From SHYR01 sp036013055 (lineage in GTDB: Bacteria > Chloroflexota > Dehalococcoidia > UBA2979): a stretch of DNA of 64,000 nt. The DNA lies in the NCBI GenBank assembly GCA_036013055.1, contig DASCQM010000003.1, forward strand, positions 62,001-126,000. Reading direction: 5' to 3'. The number at the start of each line of letters is the position of its first letter. The first letter of the stretch is position 1. Position numbers and translations under genes: made by a program. The notes under the pieces are model-generated. The model made no database searches. It was not told where the DNA came from and saw only the letters and a program-made list of their open reading frames with translations. Shown piece by piece: positions 31,652 through 42,294 of this stretch.

Positions 31652-32917
31652 GTGGCACTGATAGAAACGCTCGACAACGGATTGCGGCTCGTCGCCACCT
31701 CGGTCCCGCAGGCCCGCTCGGTCTCGATCTCCTTCTACCTGGCCGCGGGGTCGCGCTATGAGAGTGCGGCCGACGCCGGGCTCTCGCACTTCATCGAGCA
31801 CCTCTGCTTCAAGGGCACGAACCGCCGACCGCTGCCGCAGGACATCGCGATCGAGATCGACCGCATGGGCAGCACGATCAACGCCGTCACCGACCGCGAA
31901 CTGACGGTCTACTACGCGAAGGTCGTCCCAGAACACGCCGGGCAGGCCTTCGATGTGCTTGCCGACATGCTCCGCGACTCGCTCTTCCGCGAGCCCGAGA
32001 TCGAACGTGAGCGCGGAGTGATCCTCGAGGAGCTGGCCGCGACGGAGGACTCGCCCGCGGAACAGGTGGGGCTGCTGCTCGACCGCCTGCTCTGGGCGGA
32101 GCAACCGCTCGGCCGTGACATCGCCGGTTCGCCGCAGACGGTCACGGCAATCACGCCAGAGCGGCTGACGCAGTACTACCGCGACCAGTACGTCGCGGAC
32201 AGCGTCGTTGTCTCCGTCGCCGGGGCGATCGACGAGCGGGAGACGGCTGACCTGATCCGCCGCACGCTCGGCGACTGGAGTTCCGGCGGCCCGGCCGACT
32301 GGCTGCGCGAGGAGAGCCGGCTACGAGGGGAGCGCGTTGGGACGATCGAGAAGGAGACGGAGCAGGTCCACATCTCCTTTGGCACCCGCGGTCTCAGCTA
32401 CCGGGACGAAGATCGCTACCCGCTCGACGTGCTCTCGGTGCTGCTCGGCGAGGGCATGTCGTCGCGCCTCTTCGCCCGCCTGCGTGAGGAGCTGGGCCTC
32501 TGCTACGACATCCACACCTACGTCTCGCATCTCCGCGACACCGGCATGTTCGGGCTCTACGCGGGAGTCGACCCCGGGAACGCGCGCGAGGCTGTGGCTG
32601 AGATCGCTGCCGAGCTGCGACGGGTGCGCGAGCCGGTCAGCAGCGAGGAGCTCGACCGCGCCAAGGGCCTGATCCGCAGCCGCGTGCAGCTCCGCTTCGA
32701 GGACACGCGTGCCGTCTCCGCCTGGCACGGCTCGCAGGAGATCCTCGACCTGCCGCGCCTCACGCCCGAAGAGGCGATCGCGCAGACCGAGGCAGTCACG
32801 ATCGAAGACATCGAACGCGTCGCCGCACGCGTGATCAACGACGACGCACTGCACATCGCGCTCGTCGGACCGATCGACGGCGCGGAGATCACGGCCGGGG
32901 TGAGCATCGATGGCTAG
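31652..32917 (+). CDS. M16-family zinc peptidase (pitrilysin-like)
   Basis: A 421-residue peptidase. The inverted zinc motif HxxEH appears as HFIEHLCFKG, with the distal Glu near ERGVILEELAATED. The inactive C-terminal half is included (RLREELGLCYDIHTYVS). Proteins of this size often work alone or as a PqqL/YmxG-type processing protease. GTG start; a -10-like TAGCAT lies about 8 bases upstream. It overlaps the following hypothetical gene by 8 bases. Confidence 0.92.
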   Translation: MALIETLDNGLRLVATSVPQARSVSISFYLAAGSRYESAADAGLSHFIEHLCFKGTNRRPLPQDIAIEIDRMGSTINAVTDRELTVYYAKVVPEHAGQAFDVLADMLRDSLFREPEIERERGVILEELAATEDSPAEQVGLLLDRLLWAEQPLGRDIAGSPQTVTAITPERLTQYYRDQYVADSVVVSVAGAIDERETADLIRRTLGDWSSGGPADWLREESRLRGERVGTIEKETEQVHISFGTRGLSYRDEDRYPLDVLSVLLGEGMSSRLFARLREELGLCYDIHTYVSHLRDTGMFGLYAGVDPGNAREAVAEIAAELRRVREPVSSEELDRAKGLIRSRVQLRFEDTRAVSAWHGSQEILDLPRLTPEEAIAQTEAVTIEDIERVAARVINDDALHIALVGPIDGAEITAGVSIDG

Positions 32918-33392
32918 CGAGCGCCCGCCGTCCGACGACCGCCCGGAGCGCCTGCTCGTCGCCGCGCGCCTGCAGACGGGCCTCGAAGCGGGCGTGGAAA
33001 CGGAGCCGGGAGCCGACGATGCCCCGCGCTACGTCTTCGTGCGCTGGGAGGACTGGCCGCACCCCGCGATGCTCTCGATCGCCCTGCCCGGCGTCAGCGA
33101 GGACCTGCCCCACGCCGTGCAGACGTTGATGGGGCGGCTCAACCTCACCGTCAGCGCAAACGGCGCGATCAAGACGGCGGAGCAGCGCATCCCCGTGCGC
33201 ATGGCACACCCGCGCTTCGGTGGCTCGGAACTCGGCTGGCTACGCCCGCTCGCCGTCAGTGTGACCGGTGAGCCTCAACCGGATGCGATGCTGGAAGGCG
33301 TCGAGCTACTCGCCCTCGATCAAGCGCTCGAGGCGCTGCCGACGGAGGTCGAACGCACCGTACTGCGAGCGGCGGACGCGCTCTTCGACTAG
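32910..33392 (+). CDS. Hypothetical protein
   Basis: A 160-residue soluble protein without recognisable motif or signal peptide, starting 8 bases inside the M16 peptidase gene, so it is translationally coupled to it. The sequence mixes short strands (YVFVRWEDW, LSIALPGV, VELLALDQAL) with acidic loops. It ends just before a strong terminator and is the last gene of the rightward group that begins with the MutY-like gene. Function unknown. Confidence 0.6.
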   Translation: MASERPPSDDRPERLLVAARLQTGLEAGVETEPGADDAPRYVFVRWEDWPHPAMLSIALPGVSEDLPHAVQTLMGRLNLTVSANGAIKTAEQRIPVRMAHPRFGGSELGWLRPLAVSVTGEPQPDAMLEGVELLALDQALEALPTEVERTVLRAADALFD

Positions 33393-33447
33393 CCGGCGGA
33401 CAAATCACGCCGCGCCACCCGCGGCCTCAGACACGCAACGTCAGATA

Positions 33448-33478
33448 CAAACAGGCCGCCCATCGGGCGGCCTGTTTG
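33448..33478. terminator. Strong bidirectional terminator
   Basis: A perfect 14-bp stem (CAAACAGGCCGCCC with GGGCGGCCTGTTTG) with a 3-nt loop lies between the convergent hypothetical gene and groEL. T and A runs flank the stem on both strands, so it can end both transcripts. Confidence 0.92.
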
Positions 33479-33537
33479 CCTTGCTCTGGAAGTCACTCTC
33501 GATGTTGGGACCGAGCGGGTATCCCTACCGGCAGGGA

Positions 33538-35172
<1,635 letters not shown>

Positions 35173-35313
35173 GCTGTCCCCCGGCTCTCGGCCTGATCGG
35201 GCAATCGACGCAGGCCGTCAGGCCCAATCAGTCGATACGGTTCTCTACGCTTGGGATCTCTGCAGTTGAGATCCCTACGGTGTTCGCTGCTCCCTCTGGA
35301 GCCGGCGTCCCCG

Positions 35314-35637
35314 TTAGCTCTTCTTCTTGCGTGCGGGCTTCGCGTCCTCAAGCTTCGCGAGCACGTCGCCAAACTTGATGATCAGGTAGTCCTCCTTGTC
35401 GACCGTGACTTCCTGGCCCGTGTACTTCTGGTAGAGCACGCGGTCACCGGACTTCAGATCGACTGACTCAACGACACCGGCATCGTTCATCTTGCCCGGG
35501 CCGACTGAGAGCACTTCGCCGTGCTGCGGCTTCTCCTTGGCGGAGTCGGGGATGACGAGTCCAGATGCGGTGACTTCTTCCGACTCCACCGCCTGGAGGA
35601 CGATGTGGTCGGTCATTGGTACAACGTTGGTCGGCAA
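35314..35637 (-). CDS. groES: 10 kDa chaperonin GroES
   Basis: A 107-residue co-chaperonin lid. The mobile loop and beta-barrel are readable: VTASGLVIPDSAKEKPQHGEV, VGPGKMND, GDRVLYQKYTG and the conserved LIIKFGDVLA. The Lys-rich ending (KPARKKKS) is a small extension beyond the usual roughly 95 residues. Upstream at 35709 lies a CIRCE operator, 72 bases before the start. Confidence 0.97.
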   Translation of the reverse strand: MPTNVVPMTDHIVLQAVESEEVTASGLVIPDSAKEKPQHGEVLSVGPGKMNDAGVVESVDLKSGDRVLYQKYTGQEVTVDKEDYLIIKFGDVLAKLEDAKPARKKKS

Positions 35638-35708
35638 GACGTTGCCTCCTCATTTCAACGAGCGCGCGAACCCGCGCAGCTCACTTCTGATAGCTAAGCC
35701 GAGGGATG

Positions 35709-35735
35709 TTAGCACTCTCATTGGTAGAGTGCCAA
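35709..35735 (-). promoter_or_regulatory. CIRCE operator (HrcA binding site) upstream of groES
   Basis: TTAGCACTC, 9-base spacer, GAGTGCCAA: the classic CIRCE element with one changed base in the right arm (consensus GAGTGCTAA). It lies 72 bases before groES and 105 bases before the divergent XRE-type gene. HrcA is not encoded in the window. Confidence 0.95.
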
Positions 35736-35813
35736 CACACGGAACGCCCGACTCGGCGGGAATCTCGCTGCGGGCCTCGCTGCATCGTGCTGCATGTGTT
35801 ACGTCGAGTTGAC

Positions 35814-35831
35814 TTACACGGCTTCGTGTAA
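35814..35831 (+). promoter_or_regulatory. Palindromic operator overlapping the -10 of the XRE gene
   Basis: TTACACG-GCTT-CGTGTAA is a perfect 7-bp-arm inverted repeat directly overlapping the -10-like TAAACT (35829-35834), itself 6 bases before the GTG start at 35841. Probably an autoregulatory binding site for the encoded HTH protein. Confidence 0.65.
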
Positions 35832-35840
35832 ACTGCGGGC

Positions 35841-36119
35841 GTGGCTGACGATCGGCGCCCCGACGCGAACGAGGAACGCAGCGAACGCGGCTGGGACGCC
35901 GCACGTGTCCAGCAGCTACGCGGGCACATCGCAGCGACGCAGGATCAACTCGCGAGCAGGCTCGGCACGCGTCAGCAGACGGTCTCCGAGTGGGAGGTTG
36001 GCAATAGCACGCCGCGGCGGATGTCGCGCCGGCTCCTGCATCTGGTAGCGGAGGAGAGCGGCTTCTACGACGTCGAAGCGGCCGGGAGCGACGACACTGA
36101 CTCGGAAGTCGCCTCGTGA
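35841..36119 (+). CDS. XRE-family helix-turn-helix regulator
   Basis: A 92-residue protein with an HTH_XRE motif (RGHIAATQDQLASRLGTRQQTVSEWEVGN, about residues 27-55). The C-terminal 20 residues are acidic and probably disordered. The GTG start has no Shine-Dalgarno; the -10-like TAAACT is 6 bases upstream, suggesting a leaderless message, and a palindrome overlaps it. The gene's last bases overlap the next ORF (36116), so the two are coupled. Its target other than itself is unknown. Confidence 0.82.
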   Translation: MADDRRPDANEERSERGWDAARVQQLRGHIAATQDQLASRLGTRQQTVSEWEVGNSTPRRMSRRLLHLVAEESGFYDVEAAGSDDTDSEVAS

Positions 36120-37212
36120 CCGCGATGACGGCGCCGCTACCGCGCCGCGAACGGGGTCGAGCTGTAGTGCGAGCTGCTGAGGCGCTCGCGACGTACCGCG
36201 CCGACGCGGACGATCGAGACGAGCCGCTCGCCGAACATGAATTGACGGCACTCTGGCTACTCGGCCCCGGTCCCCTCCCAGCGCTGCCGTGGCCGCTACT
36301 GCGCGCAGGCCGCGCTGGGAGGGGACCGGGGCCGGACGTCCGCGAAGTCACGTTCGCGCGTGACGGCGTGCCGGCAAGCGGCGATGTCGAGCTGCATCTG
36401 CGGGCGTCGGACTTCTACCGCCATGGGCACGGACGCGACCCGGCGTACGACCGGGTCGTCCTGCACGTCGTCTGGGAGAACGACCTCGACGCAGAGATCA
36501 CGCTCGCGAACGGAGTCACCGCGCCGACGGTCGCGCTCGCTCCAACGCTGCGCGCGCCCTCACGCGTGCGAACGCTGCTGCGACGTGGCCCGCTGCTCGC
36601 TCCGCCCTGCGCGCGGGTCGCGCCCCCAGCCGAAGACGGCGGCTCGCGGAACGCGTCTGGCGAGCCGCCCGGCTGGCGGAAGAGCGCGGCTGGGATGGCG
36701 CGTGGCAACAACTCCGGGAGCGAGCTCTGGCCGCGAGTGCGGGGCGGCGATCCCGCGCACCTTCCGACGACGGACCCGGCGACCACATTGGCGCGGCTCG
36801 GCGCGAACGCGATCCGTGGCCGATCCTGAACGCGCTCGCGGACATGGCCAGCCCCGGCAAACTGATTGATGCGCTGCGGGACTGCTCGCTGCTGCCATCG
36901 GGACTCGGCCGCGGCCGCGCATCCGAGGTCGCGTGGAACGCCGTGCTCCCGTTGCTCGCTGCCCGTGCTGCCGCCTACGGCGACATCGCGCTCGCACGTC
37001 GCACCGCCGCGCTGGCATCGCAGTGGCCCGCGCCACGGCCATATGGCCGCACACGGACGCTCGCGGCGGCGCTCACGGGCAGCGAGCGCACACCACCGGG
37101 CGGCGGCGGCGCGCTGTGGGCGCAGGGCCTGCTGCATCTCCAGGAGCTGTGGTGCGAGCGTGGCGGCTGCGGCGCCTGTCCGCTGAGCGAACCGGCACGG
37201 CCGGGCGGGTAG
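36116..37212 (+). pseudogene. DUF2851 family protein, split by a frameshift
   Basis: Two reading frames together make one DUF2851-like protein. The first (36116 to about 36625) has GPGPDVREVTF, GDVELHLRASDFYRHGH and DPAYDRVVLHVVWEND. The second frame continues RRRRLAERVWRAARLAEERGW and ends in the family-typical QGLLHLQELWCERGGCGACP. Adding one C to the C5 run near 36623-36627 joins them without stop. Thus a one-base deletion or an assembly error in a homopolymer explains the break. The function of DUF2851 is unknown. The previous HTH gene overlaps the start by 4 bases. Confidence 0.75.
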
Positions 37213-37240
37213 AACGCCGCAGTTCGCCCGGGCGATCGAG

Positions 37241-38242
37241 CTAGGCTGAGAGCCGCAGGCTCCCTCGACGTGCCGTCGGGAAGATATCCAGCGGGCCCGC
37301 GGGGTCGGTCGCGGCATCAAGATGGCGGAAGGCTGCGGCGCCGATCATCGCGGCGTTGTCGGTGCAGAGCGCGGGCGGCGGGATGAAGAGCGGGACGCCT
37401 GCACGCTCCGCCATGCGCTCGCGCAGCCGCCCGTTCGCGGCCACGCCACCGGCGAGCAGGATCGAACTGACGCCTTCACGCTCCGCGATGCGCGCCGTCT
37501 TGCGCGAGAGCACGTCAGCGACGGACTCCTCGAACGCCCACGCCACCTCGGCGGCCGGTGGCGCATCATCGGCCTGCACTGTGTGCAGCACCGCGGTCTT
37601 CAGGCCGGAGAACGAGAAATCGTCGCTGCCACGCATCCACGCGCGCGGCAGTCGCAGCGAGCGGTCGCTGGCGGTCAGTGCCAGTGCGGAGATCAACGGA
37701 CCGCCCGGGTAGCCGAGGTCGAGCAGGCGCGCGACCTTGTCGAAGGCCTCACCGGCAGCATCATCGCGCGTGCCGCCGAGACGGCGGAAGCGACCGTGAT
37801 CCTCCATCAGCAGCAGCTCCGTGTGGCCACCCGAGACCGCGAGCGCGAGCGCGGGCAGCTCCGGCTCCTCCTCGCCGAGCCAGTTCGCGGCGACGTGCCC
37901 CTCGATGTGGTCGACGGGGATCAGCGGCAGGCCGCGCGCGTAGGCGACGCCACGCGCGGCGTTGAGGCCGACGACGAGCGCACCGGGCAACCCCGGTCCG
38001 GCGGTCGCCGCAATCGCGTCCAGGTCGTCCCAGCCGCACTCCGCTTGCCGCAGCGCCTCACGCACGACCGGCAGGATCGCCCGCAGGTGCTCACGCGCGG
38101 CGACCTCGGGTACGACGCCGCCGGTCTCCGCGTGTAGCTGATCCTGCGAGGCGACGACGCTTGAGAGCGTGCGGCGACCGTCGACGACCACGGCGGCCGC
38201 CGTCTCATCGCACGATGTCTCCAGCGCGAGGATTCGCGTCAT
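37241..38242 (-). CDS. tsaD: tRNA N6-adenosine threonylcarbamoyltransferase
   Basis: A 333-residue Kae1/TsaD enzyme that forms t6A37 on ANN-decoding tRNAs with TsaB/E. The ASKHA fold motifs are clear: ILALETSCDETAAAVV at the start, the iron-binding HxxxH pair as VDHIEGHVAAN, LALAVSGGHTELLLM, and GGVAANGRLRERM. The start at 38242 fits the conserved N-terminus; the reading from 38278 adds 12 residues with no homology. It lies convergent with the DUF2851 gene. Confidence 0.96.
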   Translation of the reverse strand: MTRILALETSCDETAAAVVVDGRRTLSSVVASQDQLHAETGGVVPEVAAREHLRAILPVVREALRQAECGWDDLDAIAATAGPGLPGALVVGLNAARGVAYARGLPLIPVDHIEGHVAANWLGEEEPELPALALAVSGGHTELLLMEDHGRFRRLGGTRDDAAGEAFDKVARLLDLGYPGGPLISALALTASDRSLRLPRAWMRGSDDFSFSGLKTAVLHTVQADDAPPAAEVAWAFEESVADVLSRKTARIAEREGVSSILLAGGVAANGRLRERMAERAGVPLFIPPPALCTDNAAMIGAAAFRHLDAATDPAGPLDIFPTARRGSLRLSA

Positions 38243-38338
38243 CGACCGGCCCTGCCCTTCAGGTCGCCTGTCGTTCACGTCGAGGGTACAGGCGGAACCA
38301 GTTGCGGTGGGAGCGGCGGCGCACTCCGCGTCGCGTAG

Positions 38339-40354
38339 TCAGCGTCCGGGTGCGGTCGGGTCCGGATCCACGTCGAACGCGAAGATTCCGTCGCCGGTCA
38401 GCACCAGCACTTCGGTGCCATCGGCGGAGAGGGTGAGCCCACGCAGGTCGAAGAAGCGAGGGTGGCGGTACTGGGCCACGAAGTCGCCGCTGCGAGCGGA
38501 GACCACGACTCGCTGCCCGCCGCGATCGGCGATGTAGACGCGCCCGTTCGCAGTACTGACGGCGACGGCGGCAGATGACGCCGGTGGGGCATCGAGCCCG
38601 CGCAACAGCGCACGCTGCTCGACGCCGAGCTGGAAGCGACGCACCCCTCCGGACTCGCCGAGCAGGAAGATATCGCTGTCCACGGCGATCGCGCTCGCGT
38701 CGTCGATCGCGATGCCGCCGAGCAGGCCGCCGCGCTCCGAGTCGTAGCCGTCGCCAGCGGGGAGGTAGCGCCAGACCTCGCCGCCCTCCGCATCCAGCAG
38801 ATAGAGGTTTCCCGAGTAGGCGGCGATCGCCTGTACGGAGGGGACGTCGGCAACCCCGCGCACCGGCAGCACGCGAGGCAGACCCTCGCTACCGTCGTCG
38901 CTCGTATCGTCGGCATCTTCGGGCAGTGAGATCGCGAAGAGCGTGCGCCGGGCATCGAATGTCAGCAGCCGCTCACCGGCCGCATCCCACGCGATCGCCA
39001 GCGGCTGCCCGGCCACCGCTCCTCCGTACCGCTGACCGCTGCGGTAGACCTCCACCGCCGACTGCGCCGGCCCGCCGTCCTGCGGAAGATCGATGCGGAA
39101 GACGCGCCCCCCGCCCTCGTCGAGCAGCCACAGCGCGGAACGGCCCGCGACCAGGCCTCGCGGATTCGCCGGGGCCGTCAGTTGCCCCTGCAGATCGAGT
39201 ATCTCGCGCAGGTCTTCGACTTCGACAACGGCGTCGAGCGTGACGAGCACGGATGCCGCGCGCGCATCCAGCAGCAGTAACTGCGTGTCGTCCGGCGAGA
39301 TCGAGCGCGCGCTGGCGATCGCGGTCAGCGCCGACTCAAGCAGCGCGCGACGTTCGACCGCATCCTCGCTCTCGCTCACCGCATCGAGACTCTCGGTCGC
39401 CGTCGTCAGCGCCTCAGCGAGACGGGCTTCGCGGTCCTCGGCGAGCAGCGGCGGCAGTGCGAAGCGGACGACGGCGACCAGCAGCAGCAGCGCAAGCGCG
39501 GCGGCACCGATCGCGCGCCACGGCAACCGCACGGAGGTGCCGCTGCCCGCCACGCGCGCACGCCGCAGCGCGGGCAGCTCGACGCGCGAGCGCGGCGCTC
39601 CGCCGTCGTCACTGCCGTCTCCGTCCACCAGCGTCTCGATGCTCGACCCGCGTGGTGGCTCCTCAAGCGAGACCGCACTGACCTCGACGGGTGCCGGCGG
39701 CATCGCCTCGGCACCCTCGATTTCGGCGACCAGCACCGCGGTCATGTCGCTGATCTCGCGCGTCTGCATGAACAGCTCGGCGAGCGAGCGCTCCGGCCCG
39801 CTCGCCAGCGTGCTCGCGATTTCGGCAGGGGGGACGACCGACTCGACCTCGCTGCTCACGAGCAGCAGTTGATGGTTCTCCAGCGAGACAGAGCGGAAGA
39901 CCGGCTCAACGGGTTCGCTCCCTCCGAGCGGCAAAGCGCTCGGCTCCCCATTCGTCGTCAGTCGTTGATAGCCGTCGGGTCCCCACAGGTAGACGGAGCC
40001 CGGCCCGACCTGCGCGATCGTGGCCTCCTGCTCGCGGATCACGACGCAGGTGACGCCCATCGATACCTGGTGCTCGCGTAGCGACCGACGATTCCACTCG
40101 GCGAGGTTGCCGTGCGCCTGCTCCAGCGCGCGCAGCAGGCCGCCGGTGATCGAGAGTATCTCTCGGGCAAAGAGCTCGGCCACGGCACTCGCGACCTCGT
40201 GGCAGAACTCACCTGAGCGCTCGTCGACCGGTTCCGTCAGCACCAGCAACCGGGCGTCGGCATCACCATCGGCGCGCCCGCGCTCGGCAAGCCAGGGGCC
40301 GTGCTCCTGCACCTGCCCGTCGGCGATCGCATAGCGTCCGACCCAGATACCCAT
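38339..40354 (-). CDS. Membrane protein with PP2C-like N-domain and beta-propeller C-domain
   Basis: A 671-residue protein. The N-terminal 215 residues resemble a PP2C-type phosphatase fold (GVTCVVIREQEATIAQVGPGSVYLW, MTAVLVAEI), but the catalytic Asp motifs are poorly matched, so activity is doubtful. A single transmembrane helix (IGAAALALLLLVAVVRFALPPLL, about 285-308) follows a low-complexity linker. The extracytoplasmic part has a coiled helical segment and NHL/beta-propeller-type repeats (GRVYIADRGGQRVVVS near the end). It would place a cytoplasmic phosphatase-like domain and an external propeller on one chain. The signal pathway is unknown. Confidence 0.75.
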   Translation of the reverse strand: MGIWVGRYAIADGQVQEHGPWLAERGRADGDADARLLVLTEPVDERSGEFCHEVASAVAELFAREILSITGGLLRALEQAHGNLAEWNRRSLREHQVSMGVTCVVIREQEATIAQVGPGSVYLWGPDGYQRLTTNGEPSALPLGGSEPVEPVFRSVSLENHQLLLVSSEVESVVPPAEIASTLASGPERSLAELFMQTREISDMTAVLVAEIEGAEAMPPAPVEVSAVSLEEPPRGSSIETLVDGDGSDDGGAPRSRVELPALRRARVAGSGTSVRLPWRAIGAAALALLLLVAVVRFALPPLLAEDREARLAEALTTATESLDAVSESEDAVERRALLESALTAIASARSISPDDTQLLLLDARAASVLVTLDAVVEVEDLREILDLQGQLTAPANPRGLVAGRSALWLLDEGGGRVFRIDLPQDGGPAQSAVEVYRSGQRYGGAVAGQPLAIAWDAAGERLLTFDARRTLFAISLPEDADDTSDDGSEGLPRVLPVRGVADVPSVQAIAAYSGNLYLLDAEGGEVWRYLPAGDGYDSERGGLLGGIAIDDASAIAVDSDIFLLGESGGVRRFQLGVEQRALLRGLDAPPASSAAVAVSTANGRVYIADRGGQRVVVSARSGDFVAQYRHPRFFDLRGLTLSADGTEVLVLTGDGIFAFDVDPDPTAPGR

Positions 40355-40495
40355 TCAGGCGCTCACCAGCGGGGAGGTGTGCGAGACAACGGACGCGCGA
40401 GCGGCGGGTACCGCACGCGACGGCGCAATGATAGCGCTATCGCGAATCAGCGGCTCACGGGAGTTCAACGTCGAACGAGCGGTCGACCGGGACGA

Positions 40496-41125
40496 TCAGG
40501 CAGTCGCGACTTCTGGCTGAAGGCGGTATGTGCAGAGGTTGTCGCCGCGCACGCGGCATTCGATGAGACGCGCATCCATCTGCGTTAACTCGCGGACGTA
40601 GGCGATGTCGATCGCGCAGACGGATGAGTTCTGACGCGCGACCTCGGGGTACGGGCAGGTGCGCTCGTGCAGCAGGAACGCGCCTCCGCCCTCTTCCCAG
40701 TCGGCAACGATGTGCTGATCGCGGAGCACCGCGCACGCCTCGCCCACGCGCTCAAGCGGCGTGGTTGCCGTCTCCAGGCGCTGGACGTGCGGCGCGGCCA
40801 TGCGAGTCGCCACGCCTCGGATCACCTGCTGGAAGCCCTCGGCCCCATACGAGGCGCGGACCTCGTCGAGCAGGACGTTTGATAGCAGGTCATATACGAG
40901 CGGATAGCTTGCTTCGCCGGCGGCCGTGAGCGAATAGACGAGCGCGGGACGGCCAACCTTGCCGCGCTCCTCGCGGCTCTCGATCAGGCCGCCCTGCTCA
41001 AGGATCGTGAGATGCTGACGCACGCCGGTCGCCGTCAGTCCGAGAATCTCTCCGAGATTACGGACTGTCGCGTCAGGATTGACGCGAAGGTAATCAAGAA
41101 TCTGCTGTCGAGTTTCCTGCATCAT
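40496..41125 (-). CDS. SufR/ArsR-like winged-helix regulator with C-terminal Cys cluster
   Basis: A 209-residue regulator. The N-terminal winged helix reads RQQILDYLRVNPDATVRNLGEIL, then GVRQHLTILEQGGLIE and GRPALVYSLTAAGE. The C-terminal part has four cysteines with spacing C-x12-C-x19-C-x7-C (TCPYPEVA..., VCAIDIAY, IECRV, NLCTYRL), close to SufR, which represses suf genes by sensing an iron-sulfur cluster. No suf genes are in the window. A -10-like TATAGT ends 7 bases before the ATG. Divergent from a hypothetical gene. Confidence 0.82.
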   Translation of the reverse strand: MMQETRQQILDYLRVNPDATVRNLGEILGLTATGVRQHLTILEQGGLIESREERGKVGRPALVYSLTAAGEASYPLVYDLLSNVLLDEVRASYGAEGFQQVIRGVATRMAAPHVQRLETATTPLERVGEACAVLRDQHIVADWEEGGGAFLLHERTCPYPEVARQNSSVCAIDIAYVRELTQMDARLIECRVRGDNLCTYRLQPEVATA

Positions 41126-41222
41126 CGCTTCGACTATACATGGATTGGCGTTGAACGGAATCTGTCAGATTGCTGATCTCAGATACGACGGACTAGCATC
41201 GTAGAAAGTTCGGAGGTTCACA

Positions 41223-41609
41223 TTGGCAGATGACCCACTGCTCCATCGCGCACACGCTGACCTGATCGCCGAGCGTGCGGCCGGTCAGTTGCGCGAGTTG
41301 CTGACTACGCTGACGAGCGAAATCGACCCGTTTCCGCCGTTTCCCGGCGCGCTCTTCACGTACGGCATCGAGGTGGAGCCCCCCACCGACGGCGGTGATG
41401 GCCATGGTTGCGTGATCCTAGCCGACGACGGCGGCATCTACGAGCTGCAGGTCGGCCTCGATGTCGATCAAGCCGACACCGGCTCGGCGGTCGCGATGAC
41501 GGAAGAGAACCGCGTCAGCCTCGACGATCTGCCGCCGGCCGAGTTCATCGGCTACGCGCACCGCGCGGTCAGCGCGGCTGTCGAGTACCTGCTCGCGCAG
41601 CAGCAGTAG
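41223..41609 (+). CDS. Hypothetical protein
   Basis: A 128-residue acidic protein starting at TTG with GGAGGT five bases upstream. No signal peptide or membrane helix. Segments such as GCVILADDGGIYELQVGLD look like a beta-meander. It is divergently transcribed from the SufR-like regulator and could be its target, but nothing in the sequence shows this. Confidence 0.6.
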   Translation: MADDPLLHRAHADLIAERAAGQLRELLTTLTSEIDPFPPFPGALFTYGIEVEPPTDGGDGHGCVILADDGGIYELQVGLDVDQADTGSAVAMTEENRVSLDDLPPAEFIGYAHRAVSAAVEYLLAQQQ

Positions 41610-41656
41610 CGGAGCGCCTTTCACGGCGCGCGACCCTGCTAGCGGAGCACGACCTG

Positions 41657-42249
41657 CTACTCGCGGAGCGCGATCCCTTGCGCGACGTCGGCGGGGACAC
41701 CACCCGCGACCCACGTCTCCTCGTGCGCTGAGAACTCTTCGCCGATCTTGAAGATGATCGTGTCGCCGTTGCGCACGCCACAGATCGAATCGCCGGCGAT
41801 GCGCACGATCCAGAACCCGCCGTCATCGACCGTTGAGCGCTCACAGACGATGTCCTCACAACCGGGCCGCGTGCTGTTGAAGGTCGTGACGACTGCCCCC
41901 TCGGCCAGTTCGAAGCCGTAGTAGATCGCCGGTGGCGCGGAGGGGCCAGGCGAGCATCCGGGTACGGCCGTCCGCGTTGCGGTCGCCACAACGACGACGG
42001 CGGGCGTGGGCGTGGCGGCCAGCGTACTGGTCGGAGCGGCCGCCGGGGCATCCGAGGAGGGCCGGATCAGCGACCCGCGGGCGTCGCGGTCGGCTCGGGC
42101 GTCGCTGACTCGACGGTCGCCGTCGCTGACGTACCGCCGGTAACTCCGCTGGCGGTGGCATCGTCATCCGCGTCGCCGCCACCACACGCGATCAAGGCGG
42201 CGGCGAGGGTCGCGACGATCCACTGTCGAGGGTGCCCGATTCGAATCAA
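41657..42249 (-). pseudogene. Lipoprotein gene split by a frameshift
   Basis: Frame one (42249 to about 42070) starts at TTG and encodes a signal with lipobox LAAALIACGGG, then a Thr/Ala/Pro-rich linker ending in a stop after ATPAGR. From the same place another frame gives SLIRPSSDAPAAAP, then the conserved-looking domain IYYGFELAEGAV...DIVCERSTVDDGG...GDSICGVRNGD down to 41657. Adding one G to the GGG run near 42078 joins both into a roughly 197-residue lipoprotein. The frame change may be mutation, phase variation or assembly error. The domain is unknown; three Cys in the C-terminal half could form a disulfide. Confidence 0.65.
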
Positions 42250-42294
42250 GAGTGCTCCGCAGCCAGGCCGTGTCGAGAACAGTCTCGCCGTTCG

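Noticed and set aside
36830..37212. 36844-37212 as an independent small gene
   Set aside because: Its frame is open far upstream of the ATG and matches the C-terminal part of DUF2851, so it is the downstream half of the broken gene.
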